From Clostridia bacterium (lineage in GTDB: Bacteria > Bacillota_A > Clostridia > Oscillospirales > CAG-272), in NCBI GenBank assembly GCA_017452945.1, contig JAFTLD010000009.1:48028-112027 (forward strand): a DNA stretch of 64,000 bases, written 5' to 3'. A program made the translations under genes and the position numbers. Of this stretch, positions 1 through 8,084 are shown piece by piece. Positions within the stretch are counted from its first letter, which is position 1. The number at the start of each line of letters is the position of its first letter. A model generated the notes under the pieces. The model did no database searches and was not told the origin of the DNA. It saw only the letters and a program-made list of their open reading frames with translations.

Positions 1-330
1 GAAAAGGAAAAAGAACTGATTGAGCAAAGCGGATTTACAAGGTTTCCGCCCAGGCTTGATTGGCAACCCATCTTTTATCCCGTGCTGAATCAGCGATACG
101 CGGAAGAAATTGCCGGCAAATGGAATACCAAGGATGCCGACTCCGGATACAAGGGATATGTGACGCAATTTGAAGTTGAGGATGACTACATAGCTGCGTT
201 TCCCGTGCAGACAGTAGGTGCATCCCGGCATCAGGAGCTTTGGATTCCCGCAGAAGAGCTGGATAGTTTTAATGACCATATCGTTGGGAAAATTGAGATC
301 GTCAAGGTGATTGATCATGAGCAGAAATGA
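1..330 (+). CDS. ADP-ribosylation/crystallin J1-like protein, 5' end missing
   Basis: The reading frame is open from the first base of the window and ends at 330, so only the C-terminal 109 residues are present. The sequence (FPPRLDWQPIFYPVLN, then WNTKDADSGYKGYVTQF and QELWIPAEELDSFN) resembles the small bacterial proteins usually named ADP-ribosylation/crystallin J1, whose biochemical role is not established. The GTG at 82 is an internal valine, not a start, because similarity to the family begins before it. The stop overlaps the next start as ATGA, which suggests translational coupling. The name rests on recalled family similarity only. Confidence 0.7.
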   Translation, partial: EKEKELIEQSGFTRFPPRLDWQPIFYPVLNQRYAEEIAGKWNTKDADSGYKGYVTQFEVEDDYIAAFPVQTVGASRHQELWIPAEELDSFNDHIVGKIEIVKVIDHEQK

Positions 331-929
331 TCGCTATGATTTTCTACAAAGTCACGCACAAGCACAAATTGGAGGATCACTATGAGCGCAAGATGATCGG
401 CATTTTCAGTACCCGCGAAAAGGCACTTGCCGTGATTGGGGACTTGCAGCAAAAGCCGGGCTTTTGCGATACGCGGGATGGGTTTCGAACAAGACGCGTG
501 CTTCGTGTCTGCCGCCCACGCTTGCTTGACGTGATCGGATGGGCAGAGGGCTTTGATACGTATACATATTATCCCGGTCTTGATCATAACGAGCAAAGAG
601 CCTTGAAATTGGTTCAGGAATACGGGTTTGATTTTGAAAATATCCAAAAGCAAGAGATCGTGCAGCTGTTGGAGCAGGAGCTTGAAAGCCCTTGGCCGGG
701 TAGTGCGGAATATTTGCGCGTTTTGTGCGGTTATCTGTATTGCCTTGGTGACGCTTCGGACGTGCCACTCTTGGAAAAGGCGAAATACAGCGTCAATATG
801 GACGTGGGCAGCATGATCGATGCCGAGTGGATCGACAACCTGAAAAACGGCGGTCTGGCAGACAAGGACAACAATATCCGCGCCCGCGAGGAGATCGTGC
901 AGGAATTTTTGCAATATTACAGAGATTGA
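327..929 (+). CDS. hypothetical protein with DUF7336-like N-terminus
   Basis: A 200-residue soluble protein without signal peptide or membrane segment. Residues 1-60 (IFYKVTHKHKLEDHYERKMIGIFSTREKA, then GDLQQKPGF and DGF) recall short domains of the DUF7336 type that follow a 'K-IGIFSSREKA' pattern. The rest, rich in acidic and aromatic residues, is unrecognised and may be helical. The start at 327 overlaps the upstream stop; an in-frame ATG at 336 is an equally plausible start because neither has a clear ribosome site. It heads a set of tightly spaced genes of unknown function. No function is proposed. Confidence 0.7.
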   Translation: MIAMIFYKVTHKHKLEDHYERKMIGIFSTREKALAVIGDLQQKPGFCDTRDGFRTRRVLRVCRPRLLDVIGWAEGFDTYTYYPGLDHNEQRALKLVQEYGFDFENIQKQEIVQLLEQELESPWPGSAEYLRVLCGYLYCLGDASDVPLLEKAKYSVNMDVGSMIDAEWIDNLKNGGLADKDNNIRAREEIVQEFLQYYRD

Positions 930-938
930 GGTAGGGGT

Positions 939-1397
939 ATGAACCGAAGCAGGTTGAAGGTGACCGAGCGCCAAGGAACGATTACGGTCAAAAAGCGGAT
1001 GTATACCTGGGAGTATGCGCTGTTTGGTGCGGTACTGCTTACAGGAATATTGGCTTGTCTGCTTTTGCCTGCGGTGCGAAATACGCCCATGCTGTGGATC
1101 GTAACCGTCGCAGCAGAGCTTTGCAGCACTGCGGTGCTTGTGGTGCGATTGCTTTGGAAAATGGTGATCGACCGCGAAAAGCGGCAGATTATTCTGCATC
1201 ACTTAAATAAAGAGGTTCACGGCTTTGACCAGATCAAAGAGATCAAAACCTATCACAAATCGGGCGGCAGCGAGGAAAACGATGAGGATAAGGTGATCTT
1301 CTTGCTGCATGACGGTCGCGAGGTTGCATTTAACACCTTGGACGAGCAGGAGGCACGGGAGCTTGCGGCACTGCTGACAGGCATCATTTTTTCATAA
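939..1397 (+). CDS. hypothetical protein with two membrane helices
   Basis: A 152-residue protein. Two hydrophobic segments, about residues 28-47 (LFGAVLLTGILACLLLP) and 50-72 (MLWIVTVAAELCSTAVLVV), are followed by a charged C-terminal domain of about 75 residues (DREKRQIILHHLNKEVHGFD, KVIFLLHDGREVAF). The arrangement resembles small PH-like membrane proteins, but that is only a guess from the beta-rich tail. GAGGTAGGGG lies just before the ATG. Ten bases separate it from the upstream gene and twenty from the next, so it is probably co-transcribed. Not recognised. Confidence 0.7.
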   Translation: MNRSRLKVTERQGTITVKKRMYTWEYALFGAVLLTGILACLLLPAVRNTPMLWIVTVAAELCSTAVLVVRLLWKMVIDREKRQIILHHLNKEVHGFDQIKEIKTYHKSGGSEENDEDKVIFLLHDGREVAFNTLDEQEARELAALLTGIIFS

Positions 1398-1416
1398 GCT
1401 TTCAAAAGGAGCGAGT

Positions 1417-1848
1417 ATGGGAACGAGAAAAACATATTCCATCCCGATGGGGATGGTGTTTGGCAAGTTTTATTGCCATAAATGCGGTGCGAAGTTGAAA
1501 AACACGCCCGTCAAGGAACGCACGGTGCATCCGGGCGATCCCGATTGGTTCAGAGAAAGCAAGATCGGCAATACGCATTATCTTGGCAGCGTGGAGAAGT
1601 ACGAATATCAATTCAAATGCCCGTCCTGTGCGCATGAGATGGATTATGACGCGCAGTGTATCTGCAAGCAGATGCAAAAGATCCTTGCCAAACGGGTGCT
1701 GAGCGATCAAGAGATCAAGGATTATTTGCCCCAAGCCAAGGCGGCGGAGGAAAAAAGACAGAAAATAACCGAAATCGTGACCTTTTCTGTCATTGGCGTT
1801 GTCACCGTTTTGACATTTGTCCTGTATTTGCTGTTTGGCAGGGGATAA
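1417..1848 (+). CDS. zinc-ribbon membrane protein of unknown function
   Basis: A 143-residue protein with an N-terminal zinc-ribbon-like pair, CHKCGAKL near residue 20 and CPSC near residue 70, which could bind one metal ion. A charged helical stretch follows, and a single membrane helix (VTFSVIGVVTVLTFVLYLLF) ends the protein, so the ribbon probably faces the cytoplasm. AAAGGAG sits 5 bases before the start. It follows the previous gene by 19 bases. Similar zinc-ribbon plus membrane-helix proteins are common and mostly uncharacterised; no function can be given. Confidence 0.7.
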   Translation: MGTRKTYSIPMGMVFGKFYCHKCGAKLKNTPVKERTVHPGDPDWFRESKIGNTHYLGSVEKYEYQFKCPSCAHEMDYDAQCICKQMQKILAKRVLSDQEIKDYLPQAKAAEEKRQKITEIVTFSVIGVVTVLTFVLYLLFGRG

Positions 1849-1868
1849 GTAGGGCTTTGCCGTAGTAC

Positions 1869-2210
1869 ATTGTTTCAACTAAAACTTGACATTAACAGCA
1901 TATCATCGAGAGTTACTTTTTCACCCAATCGGACGACCATAGGAACGGACACGCGTTGCGAAGGCGTCCCCCGAGGGGAAGCTGTCGCGCAGCGACTGAA
2001 GGGGATTTGCGGGCAAAACGGTGCGATTGACCGCTCGGGTGAAACGCTCATAAACCAAAGTATTCGCATTCCCCTTCAGTCGCTGCGCGCCAGCTTCCCC
2101 CCGGGGGACGCCTTTGTAGCGCGAATCCGTCTTTATGCATATCCGTTTCAATTCATGCAGTATTTTGCTTCGGGGAGTGCAGTGAAATGTCAAGTTTTAG
2201 ATGAAACAAG
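1869..2210. mobile_element. MITE-like palindromic element with 25-bp terminal inverted repeats
   Basis: The left end at 1869-1893 and the right end at 2185-2210 are near-perfect inverted repeats (TTGTTTCAACTAAAACTTG against TTGTTTCATCTAAAACTTG when inverted). Inside, 1952-2011 and 2065-2123 form a second long imperfect inverted repeat separated by 53 bases, so almost the whole 342 bp could fold into one hairpin. GTAGTA occurs immediately outside both ends (1863-1868, 2211-2216) and may be a target duplication. It has no transposase. Apparent reading frames in it on both strands are products of the palindrome. This accounts for the 430-base gap between its neighbours. Confidence 0.7.
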
Positions 2211-2279
2211 GTAGTAGGGGCTTTTTCCCGTCAACGGACAAAACGAAAATATCCGACAAATCACAGAAAGGAGCCGCAC

Positions 2280-2846
2280 ATGCCAAGCAGAAAGCAAAAG
2301 CGCGAGAATATCAGGCAATACAAGTATGCCGTGCGGCAAAAGGAAACTTTGCTGCTGCAAAAGAAGAGCCTTTCCGAGGATCTGCGGGATCATGTGATCC
2401 TTAGCGTTTTTTTCCTTGCGTTGGCGTGCCTTGTGATCCTTGTCGGTGCGTTTCTGAAGAGGCCTGCGGTTTTGGTGGGTACGATCCCTACGACAGCGGC
2501 AGCAATCTTGCTTGCCTGCTTTGCATTTCGCAGCGCAAGCGTATATCGAAAGATGCGTCAAATCATGACCTCGGCTGCAGAAGAAAAGAAAGTCTGCGTA
2601 CAAAAAATCAAGCTTTGGATGATCCCCGGGCATCGCGGTACGTCTTGGATCAGATGCGTTGTGCTGATCGATGAGAGCGGGGAAAAGTATTATTACGCAT
2701 ATCCGGCCGGGCATACGCCGATCTCGGGCTTTGCTAAGGTGATCAGGGCGCGCTGCTTATATCAAACGGTTTATATTTCGTGCTATAAAAATACACGGTT
2801 CATATCACATTTTGACTTTACGGATCATGAAAGGAGTCCATCATGA
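2280..2846 (+). CDS. hypothetical membrane protein
   Basis: A 188-residue protein: basic N-terminus (MPSRKQKRENIRQYKYAVRQ), two hydrophobic segments at about residues 40-58 (ILSVFFLALACLVILVGAF) and 64-83 (VLVGTIPTTAAAILLACFAF), then a soluble C-terminal domain with several aromatic residues (GEKYYYAYPAGHTP). Its topology resembles that of the two-helix protein at 939-1397. AAAGGAG precedes the ATG. Its stop overlaps the start of the GH127 gene as ATGA, so the two are probably translationally coupled. Function unknown. Confidence 0.7.
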   Translation: MPSRKQKRENIRQYKYAVRQKETLLLQKKSLSEDLRDHVILSVFFLALACLVILVGAFLKRPAVLVGTIPTTAAAILLACFAFRSASVYRKMRQIMTSAAEEKKVCVQKIKLWMIPGHRGTSWIRCVVLIDESGEKYYYAYPAGHTPISGFAKVIRARCLYQTVYISCYKNTRFISHFDFTDHERSPS

Positions 2847-4654
2847 ATTACAAGTATCATTACCTGCCCGCAGGAGCGGCACGCTATGAGAGCGTTGTGG
2901 ATGCGCACGCGCGTTTTATTCTGAACAAACAGCTGGGGGACAGAGAGCTTTGGAAAAAGTTCGTGCAGGTGTTTATCGAGCGTCCCGATCATCACGATCA
3001 CGGCTGGCGCGGTGAATATTTCGGAAAAATGATGCGCGGTGCCTGCCTGACCTACCGCTACGCGCCGGACGAGGAGCTGTACGGTATTCTCTTTGACACC
3101 GTCAAGGCGCTGCTTGACACGCAGGACGAGCATGGGCGCATTACCACTTATCCCAAGGACTGTGAATTCCGCGGCTGGGATATGTGGACGCGCAAGTACG
3201 TGCTGGTAGGCTGCCTGTATTTTTACGGCATTTGCCGTGACGAGGGCTTCAAATCGCACATTCTTTCTTGCCTTGAGCGTCACGTGGATTATCTGATCGG
3301 GCGTCTTGGTGACGGTGAGGGGCAGATGTCGATTCTGGACACCTCTGCCGCTTGGGGGGGACTCAACTCCAGCACCGTTCTGGAGCCCGTCATCGAGCTT
3401 TACAAGCTGACCGGAAAACAGAAATTCCTGGATTTCGGCAAGTACGTGCTGGATCAGGGCGGCTGTCACGGCGGCAACCTCTTGGAGCTTGCCGAGGCTG
3501 GCGAGATATATCCTTATCAGTATCCGCAGGTCAAGGCTTATGAAATGATGTCCTATTTCGAGGGCGCTTTGGCTTGGTATGAGGTAACGGGTGAGGAACG
3601 CTACTTACGTATTGTAGAAAAATTCGTGCAAGCGGTCAGAGAGAGTGATATTACCATCATCGGCTGCTCCGGCTGCACCCATGAGCTGTTTGACCACTCT
3701 GCTGTCATGCAGACAGAGCCTGCACCCGACAGAGGGATTATGCAGGAAACATGCGTGACCGTGACTTGGATGCGCCTTTTGGAGCGTCTGTTGCGTCTGA
3801 CCGGTAACGTATCCTACGTGCAGGATATCGAGCGCTCGGCATACAACGCGCTGTACGGCAGTCTGAACCCCTTTAACCAAACTCAATTCAGCTTTGAGGA
3901 TAAGACTTACGTGGCAGGTGTGCCGTTTGACAGCTACAGCCCCTTGACTTACCAACCGCGCGGCATTGGCATCGGTGGCTACAAGAAATTCAGCTCCGGC
4001 GGCTACTACGGCTGCTGTGCCTGTATCGGTGCGGCAGGAACTGCGCTGTTCCCGCTGATCCAGGTGCTGGCTTATGACAAGGGCTTTGTATTCAACGGCT
4101 ACCAGAACGGTACCGTGACCGCCACCACTCCGGGCGGCAACACGGTTACCTTTGAAATTTCGGGCGCATACGTCGAAGAAGGTGAGGTCAGAATCAAGAT
4201 CGGCCTTAGCGCTCCCGAAGCCTTCGCCATCAAGCTGCGTGTGCCCGAATGGAGCCATGATGCCGAGCTGACCGTTTGCGGCGAACAGCTGACAGCGGTC
4301 AAGGGCTACAACCAAATCGGCTGCACTTGGCATGACGGTGACGTGATCACGCTTTGTCTGCATCCCGAGGTCGAGCGCATGACCTTGAACGGCAAGCAGG
4401 CGTACGTATACGGCAATATCGTGTTGGCGCGTGACGAGAGAAAAGAGTCTGCCGATATCAACGATCCCTTTGCACCCGTGGTCAACGATGGCCGTTTGGT
4501 GCTGGAACAAATCGATACCGAGCCCGGTGAGATGGTGCGATTCATACTGGAAACCGACAAGGGACAGGTGCTGCTGACCGATTACGCGTGGTGCGGAAAG
4601 CATTGGAACGAGGAGCATTCTGCGATTGCGGTCTGGCTGCCCACAGAGGCGTGA
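2843..4654 (+). CDS. glycoside hydrolase family 127 protein (beta-L-arabinofuranosidase type)
   Basis: A 603-residue protein of the GH127 (former DUF1680) family, which release beta-L-arabinofuranose or related sugars from plant glycans. The N-terminal two-thirds is the alpha/alpha barrel, and beta-sandwich modules follow. The zinc-cysteine active-site residues known in HypBA1 can be located: MQETC gives E302 and C304, and GCCAC gives C391 and C392. There is no signal peptide, so it should act in the cytoplasm on imported oligosaccharides. Start supported by AAAGGAG about 8 bases upstream. It is followed after two bases by an SGNH hydrolase, which suggests removal of acyl groups and sugars from the same substrate. 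The exact substrate is not readable from sequence. Confidence 0.9.
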   Translation: MNYKYHYLPAGAARYESVVDAHARFILNKQLGDRELWKKFVQVFIERPDHHDHGWRGEYFGKMMRGACLTYRYAPDEELYGILFDTVKALLDTQDEHGRITTYPKDCEFRGWDMWTRKYVLVGCLYFYGICRDEGFKSHILSCLERHVDYLIGRLGDGEGQMSILDTSAAWGGLNSSTVLEPVIELYKLTGKQKFLDFGKYVLDQGGCHGGNLLELAEAGEIYPYQYPQVKAYEMMSYFEGALAWYEVTGEERYLRIVEKFVQAVRESDITIIGCSGCTHELFDHSAVMQTEPAPDRGIMQETCVTVTWMRLLERLLRLTGNVSYVQDIERSAYNALYGSLNPFNQTQFSFEDKTYVAGVPFDSYSPLTYQPRGIGIGGYKKFSSGGYYGCCACIGAAGTALFPLIQVLAYDKGFVFNGYQNGTVTATTPGGNTVTFEISGAYVEEGEVRIKIGLSAPEAFAIKLRVPEWSHDAELTVCGEQLTAVKGYNQIGCTWHDGDVITLCLHPEVERMTLNGKQAYVYGNIVLARDERKESADINDPFAPVVNDGRLVLEQIDTEPGEMVRFILETDKGQVLLTDYAWCGKHWNEEHSAIAVWLPTEA

Positions 4655-4656
4655 GT

Positions 4657-5310
4657 ATGAGGATTCTGTGCATTGGCAACAGCTATACCTATTTTTCGGA
4701 CATGCCGTCAATTGTGTCGGAGTTGCTGAACGCCAACGGCGTAGACGGCAAGGTGGATGCGGTGACGGTCGGTGGCCGAAAGCTATATGAGAATCTTACC
4801 CCCGAGGACGCGTCCTGTCAGCACATCAAGGCGTTGTGCGCGCAAGGAACGTATGATGCGGTGATATTGCAGGAGCAAAGCTGTTTTCCTCTTGTGGATT
4901 ATGAAACATTCTTGGAGGGAGTGCGCGGCTGTGCCGATCTGGTGAATGCCGGGCGTACCGTCCTGTATGCCACGTGGGGCAGAAAACGGGGAAGTGCGCT
5001 TTTGGCTGAGCGCGGTTGGACGTCCGAGGGCATGACCGCAGCGCTTGCCGACGCCTATGAAAAGGTGGCACAAGCAATTGGCGGGGAATGCGCTCACGTG
5101 GGGCGTTGCTTTGCGGCCATCGGGGCGACCTGCCCCGAGATTGAGCTGTACGACCCCGACCTCTCGCATCCGTCCTATGCGGGCAGCTGCGTGGCAGGGC
5201 TTGCGCTGTATAAAACTCTGCTGGGAGCGCTGCCGCAAAATACCTCTGTGCTTTTGCTTGATGCATCGGTTGTTGCGCGGCTGGCGGAGGTTATTGATAC
5301 TGTTATATAA
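4657..5310 (+). CDS. SGNH-type hydrolase (DUF4886-like)
   Basis: A 217-residue cytoplasmic protein. The first strand ends in IGNSYT, placing the SGNH nucleophile at S9, and DPDLSHPS near the C-terminus supplies the D168-x2-H171 pair typical of block V. Such enzymes are esterases or deacetylases, often of acetylated sugars. The start is taken at 4657, two bases after the GH127 stop; the frame is open 69 bases further upstream into GH127, but homology begins at MRILCIGNS. The direct linkage to the GH127 gene suggests it trims acyl decorations from the same oligosaccharide; that is inference. Confidence 0.8.
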   Translation: MRILCIGNSYTYFSDMPSIVSELLNANGVDGKVDAVTVGGRKLYENLTPEDASCQHIKALCAQGTYDAVILQEQSCFPLVDYETFLEGVRGCADLVNAGRTVLYATWGRKRGSALLAERGWTSEGMTAALADAYEKVAQAIGGECAHVGRCFAAIGATCPEIELYDPDLSHPSYAGSCVAGLALYKTLLGALPQNTSVLLLDASVVARLAEVIDTVI

Positions 5311-5321
5311 AGGAGGGCGTT

Positions 5322-6029
5322 ATGTTACTCTACATCATTCGCCATGGCGATCCCGATTATTCTACCGACACCTTGACCGAGCGCGGTTGGGCGCAAGCCG
5401 AGGCAGTTGGTAAGCGTATGGCGGATGCCGGCATCAACCGCGTGTTTTCCTCACCCATGGGCAGAGCACGCCAGACCGCAGAGCCGACCTGCAGAATGCT
5501 GGGTCTTGACTACACGGTCGAGCCCTGGGCGCACGAGATTGGCGACGAGCACCGCTTGACCCCATACCCGGACGGGGAGCTGAAATCGGTATCTTTGGTT
5601 GACCGCGTGCATTTCCGCCGTGACGGTGGCATTGACTTATCCTATGAGCAAGCCTTCCAAGCTCCGGGCTTTTCGACCTCGGGCATGAAGGACGCGCTGG
5701 ATACCATATCTGCCGGCGCAAGAGATTTCCTGGAGCGGTTGGGATATCGGGAGGAAAACGGTGTGTACCGGATTCTCGAACCCAACCATGATAAGGTTGC
5801 GCTGTTTTGCCATGCCGGTATGGGAAGGATCCTGGTAGCGCATCTGTTGCACATTCCGCTGCATATGATGTGGGCAGGATTCAACTATACCCATTCGGGC
5901 GTGACCGTCATAGAATTCAAAAATTCCAAGACGGGATATTGCGTTCCGCGTCTGCTTTGCTACTCGGATATGTCACATCTTTATGCCGCAGGGTTGGATA
6001 TGAAATACTGCGGAAGAACCGAAATTTAA
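5322..6029 (+). CDS. histidine phosphatase family protein
   Basis: A 235-residue member of the phosphoglycerate-mutase-like histidine phosphatases. The catalytic RHG is at residues 7-9 and the second histidine in LFCHAG at H164; SSPMGRARQTAEP is the usual helix that carries a phosphate-binding arginine. These enzymes remove phosphate from small metabolites or sugars through a phosphohistidine intermediate. The long insert at about residues 70-125 is unusual compared with minimal family members. AAGGAGGG precedes the ATG. It follows the SGNH gene by 11 bases, probably in the same transcript. Substrate unknown. Confidence 0.88.
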   Translation: MLLYIIRHGDPDYSTDTLTERGWAQAEAVGKRMADAGINRVFSSPMGRARQTAEPTCRMLGLDYTVEPWAHEIGDEHRLTPYPDGELKSVSLVDRVHFRRDGGIDLSYEQAFQAPGFSTSGMKDALDTISAGARDFLERLGYREENGVYRILEPNHDKVALFCHAGMGRILVAHLLHIPLHMMWAGFNYTHSGVTVIEFKNSKTGYCVPRLLCYSDMSHLYAAGLDMKYCGRTEI

Positions 6030-6044
6030 TAAGGAATAGAGATC

Positions 6045-7217
6045 ATGAAAAAAAGATTCGTTACAATATTTGGAGCGCTGCTGCTCATGTTTACTTTGCT
6101 TTGCAGCTGTACAACGCTGCCCGAGGGCGGTGAGGAGATCTCATCTGTACTGACTGACACGGAACAGTCCACAGAACAGACCGAGGAATTTACAACGGAG
6201 CAGCCCACCGAGGCACCTTCGGATGCCACGACAGATGATGTGACTACACAGGAACCGACCACCGAGGAGAATACGACCGAACCTCCCACAACCGAGGAAA
6301 AGACCACCGAAACCCCGAGCGAGCCGCCCGAGGATCCCTACGTCAATATGTCTGCTGCTGAGTTTTACAGTGACTATGAGCCTGCGGATGATTACTGGGA
6401 TTCCTACTGGCGCACACAGCACGGATTCATGTCGGGCTCGATCGAGCCGCAGGATCAGGCGCCCACAATTGCCGAATATCAGCCCATGGAGGATGGACAG
6501 TATGTGCGCAATACGTATGCATCCTTCTCATCCGATGGGAATACGTATTATATTGTGAACGGTTACGGTGAGGTGGTCAATCAGGTATTCAAGTGCGGGG
6601 CATACGTGTCACTGGAAGAGGTCGCTGCGTATGTGTTTGCCTTTGGCGATGTTCCCGTGAACTATTCCACGTCCAAAAAGACCAAACCCACCGAAAGCGT
6701 ATGGGGAGAATATCTGCGCGTGAATCACACGCAATTCTCAGGCAGTACGTCCAAATATCCGTATGAGCCCGAGCTGCCCGATATCAGCGGCTGCGGAGGC
6801 AGCTTGCGCTACTATGAGATCGATATCGGCACAACCGGCACCGACTGCGATCCCAAGTACCGTCCCGAGTTGTATAACAACGGTGTCAGCATCACGCGCG
6901 GCGCAGCCCGTATCGTGTACGCGCGCTTTGATGCCAACGGGGATCAGATCATTGATATCAACGAAAGATATCTGTTTTATACCTATAACCACTACAACGA
7001 TTTCCAGGAGTACCTCAACTACGAGGGCGGCTGGGGTGAGATGTTTGGCAATATCACCGGTGGTGGTAAGATCTCGAGCAAGTATGATTATAATCCGACA
7101 CCTTACGTACCCGTAGTGCGTCGCGATCTGGTCAACGGTGAGAGCGTGCAGAACACGGCACAGGTGATCGTGCTGTATTACGTACCCAAGTATGCCTATG
7201 ACAGCATGGTGGCGTAA
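6045..7217 (+). CDS. secreted lipoprotein with Thr/Glu-rich linker and ribonuclease-like C-terminal motif
   Basis: A 390-residue protein. A signal peptide ends in the lipobox LLCSC (lipidated cysteine near residue 21). Residues 30-95 are a low-complexity linker of TTE/TEEP repeats, as in cell-surface spacers. The remaining 290 residues form a globular domain ending with GAARIVYARFDANGDQ and YNHYNDFQEYLN. The spacing of the RxVY strand and the HYxxF motif is faintly like barnase-type extracellular ribonucleases, but I cannot confirm this. AAGGAA precedes the ATG. The next gene starts directly after its stop. Similar Thr/Glu linkers appear in the protein at 42708-43256. Confidence 0.75.
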   Translation: MKKRFVTIFGALLLMFTLLCSCTTLPEGGEEISSVLTDTEQSTEQTEEFTTEQPTEAPSDATTDDVTTQEPTTEENTTEPPTTEEKTTETPSEPPEDPYVNMSAAEFYSDYEPADDYWDSYWRTQHGFMSGSIEPQDQAPTIAEYQPMEDGQYVRNTYASFSSDGNTYYIVNGYGEVVNQVFKCGAYVSLEEVAAYVFAFGDVPVNYSTSKKTKPTESVWGEYLRVNHTQFSGSTSKYPYEPELPDISGCGGSLRYYEIDIGTTGTDCDPKYRPELYNNGVSITRGAARIVYARFDANGDQIIDINERYLFYTYNHYNDFQEYLNYEGGWGEMFGNITGGGKISSKYDYNPTPYVPVVRRDLVNGESVQNTAQVIVLYYVPKYAYDSMVA

Positions 7218-8003
7218 ATGAAACACGCTCCGTTTTCGATAGAGGTGCCCTGCGCACGCACTTGCGTGCTGATGGTACACGGCTTTTTGGGCAGTCCGCA
7301 TCATTTCGATATGCTGCTGCCGCATATTCCGTCAGATTGGGATGTCCATAGCATTCTGTTGGATGGACATGGCGGTGTGCTGCGTGATTTTGCGCATACA
7401 AGTCGGGAAAAATGGGAAACACAAGTGTGTGCTGAGGTGGCGCGCGTTTGCGCTGCGTATGATCGCGTGGTGATCGTGGCGCACTCTATGGGATGTATGC
7501 TGACAGCCAATGCCGTTGTGAAGCTGGGGCTGGAGCAAAAGATCGCAGGCATGCTGTTTCTGGGTGCTGCTCTTTACCCGAAGTGCGATCCTCCCATCGT
7601 ACGCACGGCGATCCGTATGATCAACTGCAAGCCGGGGAACGAGGATGACGGCATGGTGGCGGCACGCGCGTGCTGCGGTGTTGAGGTGTATAAGATCAGC
7701 GTTTGGGAATTTCTTTCCTGTGCTCCGCGATTTTTGGATCTGTTTGCCATCTCAAGATATACACGCAAGCGCATTGGCTCATACGATCTGCCCATGACCG
7801 CTCTGCAATCCTACAAGGATGAGGTGGTGGGGCGCAGATCCATCAAGCCTTTTTTGAAAAATCCCCGTGCGCGCGGTGAATTTTTGATGCATTCAAGCCA
7901 TTTTTACTACGCACCGCAGAACGTGCAGCGCATTTGCGAGGTGTTTTGCGAAATGGTCGAACAGGAGCGCAAAATCAAGAAAAAAGTCTGTGACGCGCAT
8001 TGA
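7218..8003 (+). CDS. alpha/beta hydrolase
   Basis: A 261-residue serine hydrolase of the alpha/beta fold. HGFLGSPHHF at residues 21-30 is the oxyanion-hole loop and VAHSMG places the nucleophile at S90. SYKDEVV and MHSSHFYY near the C-terminus are good candidates for the acid and the histidine of the triad. The layout resembles carboxylesterase/lysophospholipase types. No signal peptide is present. The ATG follows the stop of the lipoprotein gene without any spacing, so it is probably translated by coupling. A sigma-A promoter for the next gene overlaps its last codons. Substrate unknown. Confidence 0.85.
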   Translation: MKHAPFSIEVPCARTCVLMVHGFLGSPHHFDMLLPHIPSDWDVHSILLDGHGGVLRDFAHTSREKWETQVCAEVARVCAAYDRVVIVAHSMGCMLTANAVVKLGLEQKIAGMLFLGAALYPKCDPPIVRTAIRMINCKPGNEDDGMVAARACCGVEVYKISVWEFLSCAPRFLDLFAISRYTRKRIGSYDLPMTALQSYKDEVVGRRSIKPFLKNPRARGEFLMHSSHFYYAPQNVQRICEVFCEMVEQERKIKKKVCDAH

Positions 8004-8028
8004 CAAAAGCAAAAGATTTTAGTATAAT
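8000..8028 (+). promoter_or_regulatory. consensus sigma-A promoter for the ROK kinase
   Basis: A perfect TTGACA (8000-8005) and perfect TATAAT (8023-8028) are separated by 17 bases. It overlaps the end of the hydrolase gene and lies 57 bases before the kinase start, giving a short leader. Confidence 0.9.
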
Positions 8029-8084
8029 AAAATTATGAAGGATGCGTGCTCGACAGCAGCACGCCGGAAAAGAGAGGAAAGCTT

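Noticed and set aside
315..1202. Minus-strand 295-codon frame
   Set aside because: It is antisense to three tightly spaced plus-strand genes with coupled starts and stops, and shows no recognisable domain.
1870..2214. Small genes on both strands between 1870 and 2214
   Set aside because: They lie wholly in the palindromic MITE-like element, so both strands give similar peptides.
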